From contig JALHMM010000004.1 in assembly GCA_022844045.1 (NCBI GenBank), positions 1 through 64,000 of the forward strand: a stretch of 64,000 bases of DNA, read 5' to 3'. The translations under genes were made by a program, and so were the position numbers. This DNA is from Reyranellaceae bacterium (GTDB taxonomy: Bacteria; Pseudomonadota; Alphaproteobacteria; Reyranellales; Reyranellaceae). Below, piece after piece: positions 48,127 to 56,727 of this stretch; positions within the stretch are counted from its first letter, which is position 1; every line of letters starts with the position of its first letter. The notes below the pieces were generated by a model, which ran no database searches, was not told the DNA's origin, and saw only the letters and a program-made list of their open reading frames with translations.

Positions 48127-49212
48127 GTGCTACCACTGGAATTCGGCTGGTTTCTGCCGACCTCAGGCGATAGCACGGCATATGGTGACCGCGATCAGGC
48201 GGTGCCGCCATCGCTGGAGATGTTCACCCGCGTGGTGGCAGCCGCCGAAGCCGCGGGCTTCGAGTATATGCTGGTGCCGGTCGCCGCTGCGTGCTGGGAC
48301 GCCTATATCAGCAGCGCCATCATGATCGGCCGGTCGAAGTCGATCCGCATGCTGGTGGCGGCGCGGCCGGGCTACATCAATCCCGTGCTGCTCGCCAAGA
48401 TGATCGCCGCCTTCGACCAGTTGTCGGGCGGGCGAGTCGCCGTGAACTTGATCGCCGGGCAGAGCGACCAGGAGGCCGTTGCCGAGGGGATTCCCTGGAG
48501 CAAGGAACAGCGCTACGAGGTGATGGACGAGGAAGTTGAAATCCTCAAGGCGTTGTGGACCGCCAAGGGCGAGGTGGATTTCGACGGCCGGTTCCATACC
48601 CTGCGCGGCGCGCGGATCGCGCCCAAGTCGTTGCAACAGCCCCATCCACGCTTCTATCTCGGCGGCGGTTCGGGCCAGGCGTGGGAGATCTCCGCGAAGC
48701 ATGCCGATGTGCATCTATTCTGGGGCGACACCTGCGAACGGATCGCCGCCAACATGCGGGAGATCCGTATGCTGGCCGCCCGGCACTGGCGACAGGACCG
48801 CATCGGCTTCGGCATGCGCCTGCAGATTGTCTGCCGGGAGACGGAGGGCGAAGCCTGGGATGCGGCCAACGAGCTGGTGCGCGACGTTACCGAGGCGCAG
48901 ACCCGCTACATCAAGACGCACTTCGCCACGTCCGTCGCCAACCAGCGGGTGCAGGAGCTGGCCCGCACCCGTGGCGACCTGATCGCTCCTCATCTGTGGA
49001 CGGGCATCACCAAGGTGCGGCCGGGGGCGGGCATCGCCGTGGTGGGCAATCCGCAGCAATGCGCCGATACGCTGCAGACGTTCATCGATCTCGGTTGCCA
49101 CTCCTTCTGCCTGTCAGGCTATCTGCACGATGCCGAGGCCGAGCGTTTTGCGAGGCTGGTCCGGCCTTTGCTCATCGAGCGCAACGAAGCGCGGATGCGG
49201 ACCGCGTCGTGA
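48127..49212 (+). CDS. LLM-class flavin-dependent monooxygenase (SsuD-like)
   Basis: 361-aa TIM-barrel flavoprotein of the alkanesulfonate monooxygenase branch: GWFLPTSGDST, FEYMLVPVAAACWDAYISSA, MLVAARPGYINPVLLAKM, GGRVAVNLIAGQSDQE, RYEVMDEEVEILKALW and FYLGGGSGQAWEISAKHADV. Such enzymes use FMNH2 and O2 to desulfonate or oxidise small substrates; no sulfonate transporter is adjacent. The GTG at 48127 lies 7 nt after AGAGAGGA; a TTG at 48109 is a less likely start. Confidence 0.9.
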   Translation: MLPLEFGWFLPTSGDSTAYGDRDQAVPPSLEMFTRVVAAAEAAGFEYMLVPVAAACWDAYISSAIMIGRSKSIRMLVAARPGYINPVLLAKMIAAFDQLSGGRVAVNLIAGQSDQEAVAEGIPWSKEQRYEVMDEEVEILKALWTAKGEVDFDGRFHTLRGARIAPKSLQQPHPRFYLGGGSGQAWEISAKHADVHLFWGDTCERIAANMREIRMLAARHWRQDRIGFGMRLQIVCRETEGEAWDAANELVRDVTEAQTRYIKTHFATSVANQRVQELARTRGDLIAPHLWTGITKVRPGAGIAVVGNPQQCADTLQTFIDLGCHSFCLSGYLHDAEAERFARLVRPLLIERNEARMRTAS

Positions 49213-49353
49213 ACGAGGCGAGCGAAGCCTTTCGCGGCGAACTGCCCAAACATCAGCCGACCTCGGCGGTATAGCCGTGCGGGCAACCGGTGCGTCATTC
49301 AAGCGCGATTAAGTGAGAGCTTGCGCGCGCTTGGGCACCATTTGGAGCGCTTA

Positions 49354-50286
49354 GAGTCTGTCCGGGAAGAAGCTTAGGGATTGCAGAGTTTATGGAGCAT
49401 GAAGCGGATCGAGGCGAGCGCGAGGAAGGCGAGTGCCTTGCGATTGAGACATTCCCAATCCTTGGCGAGCCTGCGCATCGGCTGAGCCAAGCAAAGGTGC
49501 GTTCGACGATCCAGCGTTTGGGCAAGACGACGAAGCGGCGGGCTTGATCGGAGCGCTTGACGATCTCGACGTCGAGTTGCTTGAGGATAGAGCGCATCGC
49601 CTGCTGGAATTTGGCGCCTTGATATCCGCCATCGGCGTAGAGCTTGAGGAGGAAGGGGTAGAGGCCGAACAGGCTGCTCATCACCAGCACGCCGCCATCG
49701 CGATCCTGGATGTCGGCAGCATGCACGAGGGCGTGCATCAGCAGGCCTTGCGTGTCGACAAGAATGTGCCGCTTCTTGCCTTTGATCTTCTTGCCCGCAT
49801 CGTAGCCATGCGGATCGTAGACCCCCTTTTCGGCGCTTTTCACGCTCTGGCTGTCGATGATCGCGGCGCTCAGCGAGGCCTCGCGCCCGGCTCGTTCGCG
49901 GCACGCGACGTAGAGCGCGTGATGAATGCGCTCGAGCGTGCCGTCCCAGCTCCACAGGTCGAAGTAGCCGTGCAAGGTCGAGCGCGGCGGCAGGTCTTTC
50001 GGGATCGCCCGCCATCGGCAACGCGTGCTCAGGATAAACATCAGCCCGTTGACCACCTCGCGCAGGTCGACCGTGCGCTTGTTGCCACCGCGCTTGCCCG
50101 GGGGAATGCCCGGCGCGATCAGCGCCCATTCCTCGTCTGTCAGGTCCGACGGATAGCGCAGGCCGCCGCGCTCGTAGCGTGCCCGGTTCTCGGCTGTCCA
50201 CATCGGCGGCGCCTCCTCATGCCATCTGCGCCGCACCCTTGAATCACAACCGACTCATCTGATTCAATATCTTCTCGGACGGACAC
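49354..50286. mobile_element. IS5-family insertion sequence (933 bp)
   Basis: Terminal inverted repeats GAGTCTGTCCGGGAAGA (49354 onward) and, at the other end, GTGTCCGTCCGAGAAGA (complement ending at 50286) match at 14 of 17 positions. TTA flanks both ends (49351-49353 and 50287-50289), fitting the 3-bp TNA duplication of the IS1031/IS427-type groups. It carries one transposase gene on the minus strand, damaged by a frameshift. Confidence 0.88.
49374..50203 (-). pseudogene. IS5-family transposase with a frameshift
   Basis: DDE transposase of about 275 aa: PSDLTDEEWALIAPGIPPGK, RCRWRAIPKDLPPRSTLHGY, AIIDSQSVKSAEKGVYDPHG (first Asp), HILVDTQGLLMHALVHAA, YADGGYQGAKFQ (second Asp) and WIVERTFAWLSRC (Glu). 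After RC the natural C-terminus RRLAKDWECLNRKALAFLAL, IRFMLHKLCNP lies in another frame; one missing C near 49472-49477 explains it. The ATG at 50203 follows GAGGAGG. The element is probably immobile by itself. Confidence 0.88.
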
Positions 50287-50454
50287 TTAGCATCGCTGTG
50301 ACTGCAGCGGATAAATGAGGTTGAAACAAAGTGCTACTTCAGAATCATGAGCATCTGTGGCGAAACCACAGTAACCGAATTGGCGGTCGATGTAGAGAGT
50401 GACCTGTTTGGGCGTGGCCCCGTGGCGAGCAGCAGCCGACGGCTCGCCATGGTC

Positions 50455-50601
50455 GCCGACCCACAGCGAGTCGTAGCCGCAGTGATCGACAAGCTCGACC
50501 AGCTCGTCGATGCGCGGCAGCCATGGGCCGGTCGCGGGCTCGGTGCGCCGGTGGATGGTCTGGATGCCGGCACGCGGGCGGTCGTCAAGGGGAAGCGGCA
50601 T
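50455..50601 (-). pseudogene. truncated N-terminus of an LLM-class flavin oxidoreductase
   Basis: ATG at 50601 starts PLPLDDRPRAGIQTIHRRTE and LPRIDELVELVDHCGYDSLW then VGDH, the first strand and helices of an LLM barrel. After about 50 residues the resemblance ends, about 170 bp before the IS element. The following open frame to 50287 has no recognisable content. The gene is a remnant. Confidence 0.65.
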
Positions 50602-50623
50602 GGATGGTTCCTCGGGCCGCGGC

Positions 50624-51667
50624 TCAGGGCGTGGCGAAGCCTTGGAAGGTATGCGGAATGCGACGGATGTCGGCAACCAGCTCGCGCGCCAGGCCGGGTG
50701 GCATCCCCGGTGGAAAATTCAGCTCGATCGCGTCCGCGGCACCGCCGAAGCGCGCCTCGATGGCCGGCACGATCTCGTCGTAGGTGCCGCAGGCCGCGAA
50801 GATGCGCACCGTATCGTCCGGCACCAAGGCCGCCATCTCCTTCCAGCGGCCTTGCACGGACATTTCGTGCAGCTTCAGCCCAAGATCCTGCAGTCCGTGC
50901 AGTTCCAGGATCGGCATGTAGGTCCGCGTGGAACCGTAGAAGGCGACCCGGAAGCGGACCCAGTCCATCGCCTTTGCCACCGACGCGGCGTCCGGTCCGG
51001 TCGCGACGAAGCCACCGCCGTGCACGTCGAAATTCGCGCGTTGGCGGCCGCTGCGGCGCATGCCCTCCTCCATGCGCGGCAGGCACACTTCCTCAAGGTA
51101 TCGCCGCGAGCAGATCGGGTGTAGCCGCACACCGTCGGCGACTTCGCCGGCGACGCGCAGCATGGCCGGCCCGACGGCCGCGACGGTCACTGGCACCATC
51201 GGTAGGTCGTTCGGCTCGGGTGAGAAGTCTGGCGTCATCAACGTGAGCCGGTAGTGCTCGCCTTCGTACCGAAGCTTCTCGCCAGTCTGCCAACAGCGCC
51301 AGACCGCACGAAGCGCATGGACATACTCCCGCAGGCGCGGAGCCGGAGGACTCCACGGAATGCCGAAGCGGCGCTCGTTATGGCCCTTCACCTGGCTGCC
51401 CAGCCCAAGCACAAACCGGCCGTTCGAATTGGCGTGCAGGTCCCACGCTTGCATCGCGGTCACAGTCGGGCTGCGCGGGAAGGCGACCGCGATCGAAGTG
51501 GTCAGCTCTATGCGCTCCGTCGCCAGCGCCGCGACGGCCAGCGGCATGAACGCGTCATGCTTGGCCTCGAGCGTCATAAGCGCGTCGCAGCCGGCGGCCT
51601 CCGCCGCTTGCGCCGCCGGCCCCGCCTCACGCCAGTTCTGCATCGGCAGTGTCGTGAACACCCGCAT
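50624..51667 (-). CDS. LLM-class (F420/FMN) oxidoreductase
   Basis: 347-aa TIM-barrel flavin/F420 oxidoreductase: VFTTLPMQNWREAGPAAQAA, CDALMTLEAKHDAFMPLAVA, ELTTSIAVAFPRSPTVTAMQ, RFVLGLGSQVKGHNERRFGI and VTVAAVGPAMLRVAGEVADG. The start MRVFTTL at 51667 matches the family; 19 more codons upstream are unlikely. Close to the TIGR03617-type group common in actinobacterial and alphaproteobacterial catabolic regions. Followed after 22 nt by the truncated LLM gene and preceded by a nitronate monooxygenase gene (36 nt), so the three form one unit. Confidence 0.9.
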   Translation of the reverse strand: MRVFTTLPMQNWREAGPAAQAAEAAGCDALMTLEAKHDAFMPLAVAALATERIELTTSIAVAFPRSPTVTAMQAWDLHANSNGRFVLGLGSQVKGHNERRFGIPWSPPAPRLREYVHALRAVWRCWQTGEKLRYEGEHYRLTLMTPDFSPEPNDLPMVPVTVAAVGPAMLRVAGEVADGVRLHPICSRRYLEEVCLPRMEEGMRRSGRQRANFDVHGGGFVATGPDAASVAKAMDWVRFRVAFYGSTRTYMPILELHGLQDLGLKLHEMSVQGRWKEMAALVPDDTVRIFAACGTYDEIVPAIEARFGGAADAIELNFPPGMPPGLARELVADIRRIPHTFQGFATP

Positions 51668-51702
51668 GGCGCCTACCTGTGCTTTGCTCCGGTTGTCGGC
51701 AT

Positions 51703-52734
51703 TTAGGTCGCAACCTGCTCGCAAAGTCGGTCGAGCACGGCTTCCGCCTCCCGGACGATTTGCCGAACCACATCGCCGGCCGGCGCAACAGAGCTGACCA
51801 GACCGCAGCTCTGGCCTGCGGGCAAGACACCGTTCTCCACATCCCCCTCGAGCCGGCCGCGCTCCGAAGCCGGGTGGCCGACATGCATGGCTTGCAAGGG
51901 ATAAGGTTCGATCTCATGCTCACGCCCGGCCCAGGAGCCGGTGAATTGGTTTCGAATCAGGCGGCAGGGCTTGCCGCTGTGCGCCCGGGTTACGACTGTC
52001 CCTGCGGTGTCGGTTCCCACGATCATTCGCTTGTAGTTTTCGTGCGCTCGCGCCTCGCTTGTGGCGATGAAGCGGGTTCCCATCCAAATCCCTTGTGCGC
52101 CGAGCGCCAAGGCCGCGGCGAGGCCGCGGCCATCGGCGAGGCCGCCGCCCGCTAGCACCGGCACCGCCACGGCATCCGCTACTGCCGGCACAAGCACTGC
52201 CGTTCCGATCTGCCCGACGTGGCCGCCGCCGTCGCACCCCGAGGCAATCACCGCATCAACGCCATCAGCGACGGCCCGCTGCGCATGCTTCACTGCCCCG
52301 ACCACCGACATGACGAAAATGCCACGCGCGTGCGCTTCCGGCACCACGGCGGCCGGGCTGCCGAGCCCCGAGATCAGCACCGGAACCCGCTCCTCAAGCA
52401 CCACTTCGACCATCGCCGCAACGGCGCCAGTGTAGCGTTCGACCTCCGCGCCAGCGGCTCGCGCGGTCGCGAACAAGATATCGACCCCGAATGGCTTGTC
52501 GGTGCGTGCCCGAACGGCGCGGATCTCCGCGCGCAACTCATCCGGCGTCATTGTCGATCCGGCGCCGATCACGCCGAGTCCACCAGCGGCTGATACCGCG
52601 GCGGCGAGCTCTGCGCGGGCGACCCAGCCCATACCCGCTTGAAAAACCGGGTACTCCAAGCCAAGTCGCTTGCACAGCGGCGTCAAGAGACGGGTCGGGG
52701 CTCGTGTGGACGGCATTTTCGTTGCCAGCGTCAT
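51703..52734 (-). CDS. nitronate monooxygenase family protein (2-nitropropane dioxygenase-like)
   Basis: 343-aa FMN TIM barrel: LGLEYPVFQAGMGWVARAEL, AGGLGVIGAGSTM, KPFGVDILFA, ASGCDGGGHVGQIGTAVLVP (phosphate and catalytic-His region), VPVLAGGGLADGRGLAAALA and ALGAQGIWMGTRFIATSEA. It oxidises alkyl nitronates or acts as an enoyl reductase-like flavoprotein; exact substrate unknown. It differs from the second family member at 60204. Confidence 0.9.
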   Translation of the reverse strand: MTLATKMPSTRAPTRLLTPLCKRLGLEYPVFQAGMGWVARAELAAAVSAAGGLGVIGAGSTMTPDELRAEIRAVRARTDKPFGVDILFATARAAGAEVERYTGAVAAMVEVVLEERVPVLISGLGSPAAVVPEAHARGIFVMSVVGAVKHAQRAVADGVDAVIASGCDGGGHVGQIGTAVLVPAVADAVAVPVLAGGGLADGRGLAAALALGAQGIWMGTRFIATSEARAHENYKRMIVGTDTAGTVVTRAHSGKPCRLIRNQFTGSWAGREHEIEPYPLQAMHVGHPASERGRLEGDVENGVLPAGQSCGLVSSVAPAGDVVRQIVREAEAVLDRLCEQVAT

Positions 52735-52883
52735 GAAGGTCCCTCCCTATCGAGAAATCGGCTATCCTGATCTTTGCGCCTGCTCTCATCGGACGAGTCG
52801 CTACCGCAAGGCGATTACAGTCCAGCGCGTCGAGGGCTTTGGCTCCTACACCACTCATCAGGACACAACCGCTCTCCAGGTTC

Positions 52884-53342
52884 TCATGTCGCTGCCTTCG
52901 GCGGCCGAGGCTGCATGATCAGCACCGTTCCCTGGGCAACCGCACAGGGTCGACCGTCGTTCGTGACGTCGATCCTCACCACGGCGGTGGAGCGGGTCAT
53001 GGCGATGAGCTGCGCTTCCGCAGTGACAGTGCCGGACGTGACCGGCGCAAGCAGGTTGACCTTGAACTCCGTCGTTGCGGCCCATTGCCCGGCCTGCATG
53101 TGGGGGTAGCATACGAGCCCAAGCGCATGGTCGCACAACGCCGACAGAACTCCGCCGTGCATGTTGCCAAATCGCGTCAGCAGTTTCGGGTCCACCGGCA
53201 TCTCAATACAGATTCTGCCGGGCTCGACGAGCACCGTTCGCAGACCGAGGAATTCCGGCAGACCGGAAGTGGGTACGCTCGTGTCGAGAAAGCGGCGAGC
53301 CACCTCCTCGTCGAAGGGCGGGAGTCGCGGCGGTGGTACCAT
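52884..53342 (-). CDS. PaaI-type acyl-CoA thioesterase (hotdog fold)
   Basis: 152 aa: RFGNMHGGVLSALCDHALGL is the hotdog helix with the HGG motif and catalytic Asp, followed by TTEFKVNLLAPVTSGTVTAE and the strand IDVTNDGRPCAVAQGTVLIM. It hydrolyses acyl- or aryl-CoA esters, consistent with the nearby beta-oxidation genes. Lies between a Zn-alcohol dehydrogenase and nitronate monooxygenase gene on the same strand. Confidence 0.88.
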   Translation of the reverse strand: MVPPPRLPPFDEEVARRFLDTSVPTSGLPEFLGLRTVLVEPGRICIEMPVDPKLLTRFGNMHGGVLSALCDHALGLVCYPHMQAGQWAATTEFKVNLLAPVTSGTVTAEAQLIAMTRSTAVVRIDVTNDGRPCAVAQGTVLIMQPRPPKAAT

Positions 53343-53376
53343 GTGCTCTTTCTCCGACTGTAGTGCGTCGCCAACG

Positions 53377-54498
53377 TCAAGATGGCGGAATCAAACACGA
53401 GTGAATTGACCCTTCACCATCGACTTGACGAGCGAGCGTCCGGATCGCCAGATCCGCGTCTTCCAAGGCGAAATCGTGCGTGTGCATCAACGCAAGCGCC
53501 ACCTTTCGACTCTCGATGAGGTCGATCGCTTTGCGATAGCCGGAGCTGAGGACGCCGATGGCGCCTTTGATGGTGATCTCTTTCCAAACGATCATGTCGG
53601 AAACAAAGTCGGGGACCGTCTTTTGGCGCCGTCTCCCATCTTGCATCGTAAAGCCCTTTACGCCGGCCAACACGATTGTCCCGCCCCGCCGCACGTAGTC
53701 GAGAGCTCCGCGCACCGGTTGAGTCGCATACGAGGTCACGTCCACAACGATATCCACCCCCTTGCCGGCGGTGATCTCGCGGACCCGTTGCCGGACATCC
53801 TCGTTTTCCACATCGATTGTGTAGTCGGCACCGAGCGCGCGCGCGACCGCCAGCTTCTTTGCATCCGCGGCCAGTCCGGTGACAATAATCGTTGCCGCCC
53901 CCGCATACCGGGCCGCCACCACGCTGGCTAAGCCGCGCTGGCCTGGACCCAGGATCATCACCGTATCGCCGACACTCGTGGCGGGTAGTTCGACCGCCCA
54001 ACGAAACCCCGCGCCGAGGGGATTGAACATCACCGCGATTTCCGGCGGCAAAGACTTGTCGATCCGATGAACGATCGCGTTGGGCGCCAGATACATGTAC
54101 TGGGCGTAGGCACCCCAGAGTCCAGGTGCCACGGTCAGCGGAATATAGGAGTAGATCTCCCTCCGGTCGCATAGGTGATATCGCCCGCTAAGGCATGTGT
54201 TGCAGCAGTGGCAGGAAAGCATGGTCTCAACGCAGACCCGGTCGCCAACATCCACGCCCCACCGCTTTGCCGCGACATCGCCGATCGCGGCGATGATCCC
54301 AAGAGGTTCGTGCCCTGGGACCACCGGATAAGGCGTGTTCAGGACGCCTTCGTACTGTTCGTGGTCGCTGCCGCAAATACCGCAGGCCTCGATTCTGAGG
54401 ATGGCGCTGTCGGCGCTGACCGGTGGGATCGGCAGGTCTCGGCGCTCCAATTGGCGTGGACCCGTTTGAACCATGGCCATCGTTTTCTTGGGCAGCAT
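53377..54498 (-). CDS. zinc-dependent alcohol dehydrogenase (MDR)
   Basis: 373-aa medium-chain dehydrogenase: catalytic-zinc ligands in ACGICGSDHEQY and GHEPLGIIAA, structural-zinc Cys cluster in ETMLSCHCCNTCLSGRYHLC, Rossmann motif VMILGPGQRGLASVVAARYA (Gly-x-Gly with Arg) and GVDIVVDVTSY. Oxidises a secondary or primary alcohol with NAD(P). The ATG at 54498 follows GGAAAGG; 30 more codons upstream are unlikely. It heads the leftward unit with the thioesterase. Confidence 0.9.
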   Translation of the reverse strand: MLPKKTMAMVQTGPRQLERRDLPIPPVSADSAILRIEACGICGSDHEQYEGVLNTPYPVVPGHEPLGIIAAIGDVAAKRWGVDVGDRVCVETMLSCHCCNTCLSGRYHLCDRREIYSYIPLTVAPGLWGAYAQYMYLAPNAIVHRIDKSLPPEIAVMFNPLGAGFRWAVELPATSVGDTVMILGPGQRGLASVVAARYAGAATIIVTGLAADAKKLAVARALGADYTIDVENEDVRQRVREITAGKGVDIVVDVTSYATQPVRGALDYVRRGGTIVLAGVKGFTMQDGRRRQKTVPDFVSDMIVWKEITIKGAIGVLSSGYRKAIDLIESRKVALALMHTHDFALEDADLAIRTLARQVDGEGSIHSCLIPPS

Positions 54499-55235
54499 GG
54501 CGTAACCTTTCCTATGCCTCTCATAACGTCGCCCGTTGACATCAAGCGCTGCTTCCACGCGGACAACGTCGAAGCTGATCCCAGACATCGCTCAAACCGT
54601 GCGCAGGAGTCGTAGCCTCGAAGTCAGGACCCTTCGCGTTGCGATCGAGCACGCCGACTTGTCCTCACTTGCGCGAGGTAAAGTTTGGCCGTCCATCCGC
54701 TTTCGTTCGCTCGCCCCGCTACGTCGATGGTTCGGTCATTCCGCCCGCGCATGCCTTTTCCCCTCGGAATGGTTTCACGCTACACCGGCCGTCGGTATCC
54801 TGAGGCCGCGACGCGATACAATGGTTGTGGCCGGTACCTAATGCTAGTTAGAATCTACCGCTAAGGCAATATCTGTCCTCGACGCGGCCGTGGCTGTCCC
54901 ACACCTGCTACATTGATTTTCTAGTTGATCCAAGCCACGCGCGAGCGCCAGCGGATGCGCCGCGCCAGCGCGATAAGCTTCCACGTCCGCGAGGATTCCG
55001 GCTGCTTCCCGGCAAAAGTTGGGGCTCCGTGACACACAGTCGCGATAGGGGGCGGTGCCACCTCGCCGACCCTACTGCCAATCGATCAGCTCCTGATCCG
55101 AGAGCCCGCCCCCCGTTTTTACCCACAGAGGCTATTGGTGCGACACCCCGAAGTGGCCCGCTGGTCTGGGTGATTTGACTCGACTATCCATTCGAATAGT
55201 CGTTAGAATTAATTCTTGTAAGAGTCGAGAGTCAT
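54499..55235. other. 737-bp divergent non-coding region between alcohol dehydrogenase and P450 genes
   Basis: No gene can be supported; short minus-strand frames around 54844-55126 have no recognisable content. The final 60 bp before the P450 hold two palindromes (see next entry). The rest may contain promoters or decayed DNA, but nothing specific was seen. Confidence 0.45.
55181..55216. promoter_or_regulatory. two adjacent palindromes before the P450 gene
   Basis: CGACTAT (55181-55187) and ATAGTCG (55196-55202), 8 nt apart, and the perfect 12-bp palindrome AGAATTAATTCT (55205-55216), 20 nt before the start codon. Position suggests a repressor site over the promoter. Confidence 0.5.
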
Positions 55236-56453
55236 ATGGAAACCACTCCCGATCTGAAGCATGCCGACTTCATCGCCGATCCACACGCCCTCTATCGCCG
55301 GCTGCGGACCGACGAGCCGGTCCACTGGAACCCGTCCCTCAGAGGATGGATGGTCACGCGTCACGAAGACGTCGCGAAGGCGCTGATCGATCCGCGTCTT
55401 TCAGTCGCGAAGCTAAAACCCTTCCTGGATCAGGCCGGCCCCGAGACATATCGCAAGGTCGAGGGGGTAAGCGCAGTGTTGGCGGACTGGATGGTTTTCA
55501 ACGATCCGCCACGACATGGAAGGCTGCGCAAGGCGCTGGCCAAGTACTTCCTGCCTCACGAGGTCGCGCAGCTCCGTCCAATCATACTGCAACGCGTAGA
55601 GGAGCTGATCGACGGCTTTAGGGGGCGCGATCGAGTGGATTTCATCGAGTCTTTTGCCTTTCCCCTGCCGGCCCGCGTAATTTCGGACCTGTTTGGCGTC
55701 CCCAAGGAACACATCGCGGATCTGGGAAGGTGGTCCGAAAACCTCAAGGACTTCGTCGCGTTGGCCCGCGCCTCGCCGGACAAGTACGACCGGGCGAGGG
55801 CAGCGGCGGGTGAGATGGTCGCGTTTTTTCGCGAGACGCTCGATGACCACCGTCGCAATCCCCGTGACGACTTGACCGGGCGACTTCTAGAGGCGGGAGC
55901 CGGACCCGAGGGGCTGAGCGAAGATGAGATGGTTTCGACGCTCATCCTGCTGCTCTTCGCCGGGCACGAAACAACGGCCAGCCTGTTGACCAACGGACTC
56001 TATTGGCTCTTGCGAAGCCCGGCATCGATCGAGGCACTGCAGCGCGACCGTTCCCTCATCCCGGGCGCCGTCGAGGAAATGTTGCGATACGAAGGACCTG
56101 CCCAGACGGTGACCCGGATCGCAGCCGAAGACTTGCGTCTGGGCGTTGCGGACATCCGACGAGGCCAGCGGGTCTTCCTCGCGCTGAATTCGGCCGCTCG
56201 CGATTCCGCTGTCTTCCCGGACCCCGACTTGTTCAAGGTCGAACGTACCGACAATCGCCACGTCGCGTTCGGCCGGGGCATCCACTTTTGCCTTGGTGCA
56301 CCCCTCGCGCGCCTCGAAGCGCAGATCGCTTTCGACCGGCTGCTTTCGAGGTTGGCGAGCATCCGACTCGAAACACTTCAACCGCTATGGCATGACGAAC
56401 TCGTCACCCGCAGCATGGAGCGGCTCGTCATCTCCTATGAAATGGTGACATGA
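55236..56453 (+). CDS. cytochrome P450
   Basis: Soluble bacterial P450 of 405 aa, hydroxylating an organic substrate with O2 and two electrons. Visible: I-helix oxygen-activation motif LFAGHETTASLL, K-helix EEMLR (ExxR), and heme loop FGRGIHFCLGAPLARLEA with heme-ligand Cys352. WMVFNDPPRHGRLRKAL is the C-helix region. No ferredoxin or ferredoxin reductase gene is adjacent. The ATG at 55236 has only a weak GAGAG ribosome-binding site. Two palindromes upstream suggest repression. It points into an amidohydrolase and acyl-CoA dehydrogenase run. Confidence 0.95.
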   Translation: METTPDLKHADFIADPHALYRRLRTDEPVHWNPSLRGWMVTRHEDVAKALIDPRLSVAKLKPFLDQAGPETYRKVEGVSAVLADWMVFNDPPRHGRLRKALAKYFLPHEVAQLRPIILQRVEELIDGFRGRDRVDFIESFAFPLPARVISDLFGVPKEHIADLGRWSENLKDFVALARASPDKYDRARAAAGEMVAFFRETLDDHRRNPRDDLTGRLLEAGAGPEGLSEDEMVSTLILLLFAGHETTASLLTNGLYWLLRSPASIEALQRDRSLIPGAVEEMLRYEGPAQTVTRIAAEDLRLGVADIRRGQRVFLALNSAARDSAVFPDPDLFKVERTDNRHVAFGRGIHFCLGAPLARLEAQIAFDRLLSRLASIRLETLQPLWHDELVTRSMERLVISYEMVT

Positions 56454-56626
56454 GCATGTCACAGGCTCTACTCGGTCTACATGCGGAACTCGCGGGCGAA
56501 GCCCGCCGGATCACTGTCGGCGAACTCTTGCAGGTGCAGGCGCGGATGCACCCAGAAGCGCCATCGCGACCGATCGGACAGTTCACCCAATGCGCGCGGA
56601 ATCTGGCTCGCGCACGCGTTGGCTGA
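56450..56626 (+). CDS. possible short translationally coupled open frame after P450
   Basis: 58 codons (SQALLGLHAELAGEARRITV...) beginning in an ATGA overlap with the P450 stop. No ferredoxin-type Cys motif and no family known. The opposite strand over the same bases also reads plausibly (RLHLQEFADSDPAGFAREFR then M and stop), so this may instead be a gene remnant. Low certainty. Confidence 0.25.
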   Translation: MSMSQALLGLHAELAGEARRITVGELLQVQARMHPEAPSRPIGQFTQCARNLARARVG

Positions 56627-56727
56627 GTTGGGATTGCGGCGATGAGCATCCGACCATGAAACGCCGATTTCTGGGAGTTCTCAAATCACTGAGCTCCGGC
56701 AACTCGCGGTGAACTGAGGAGGCGGCG

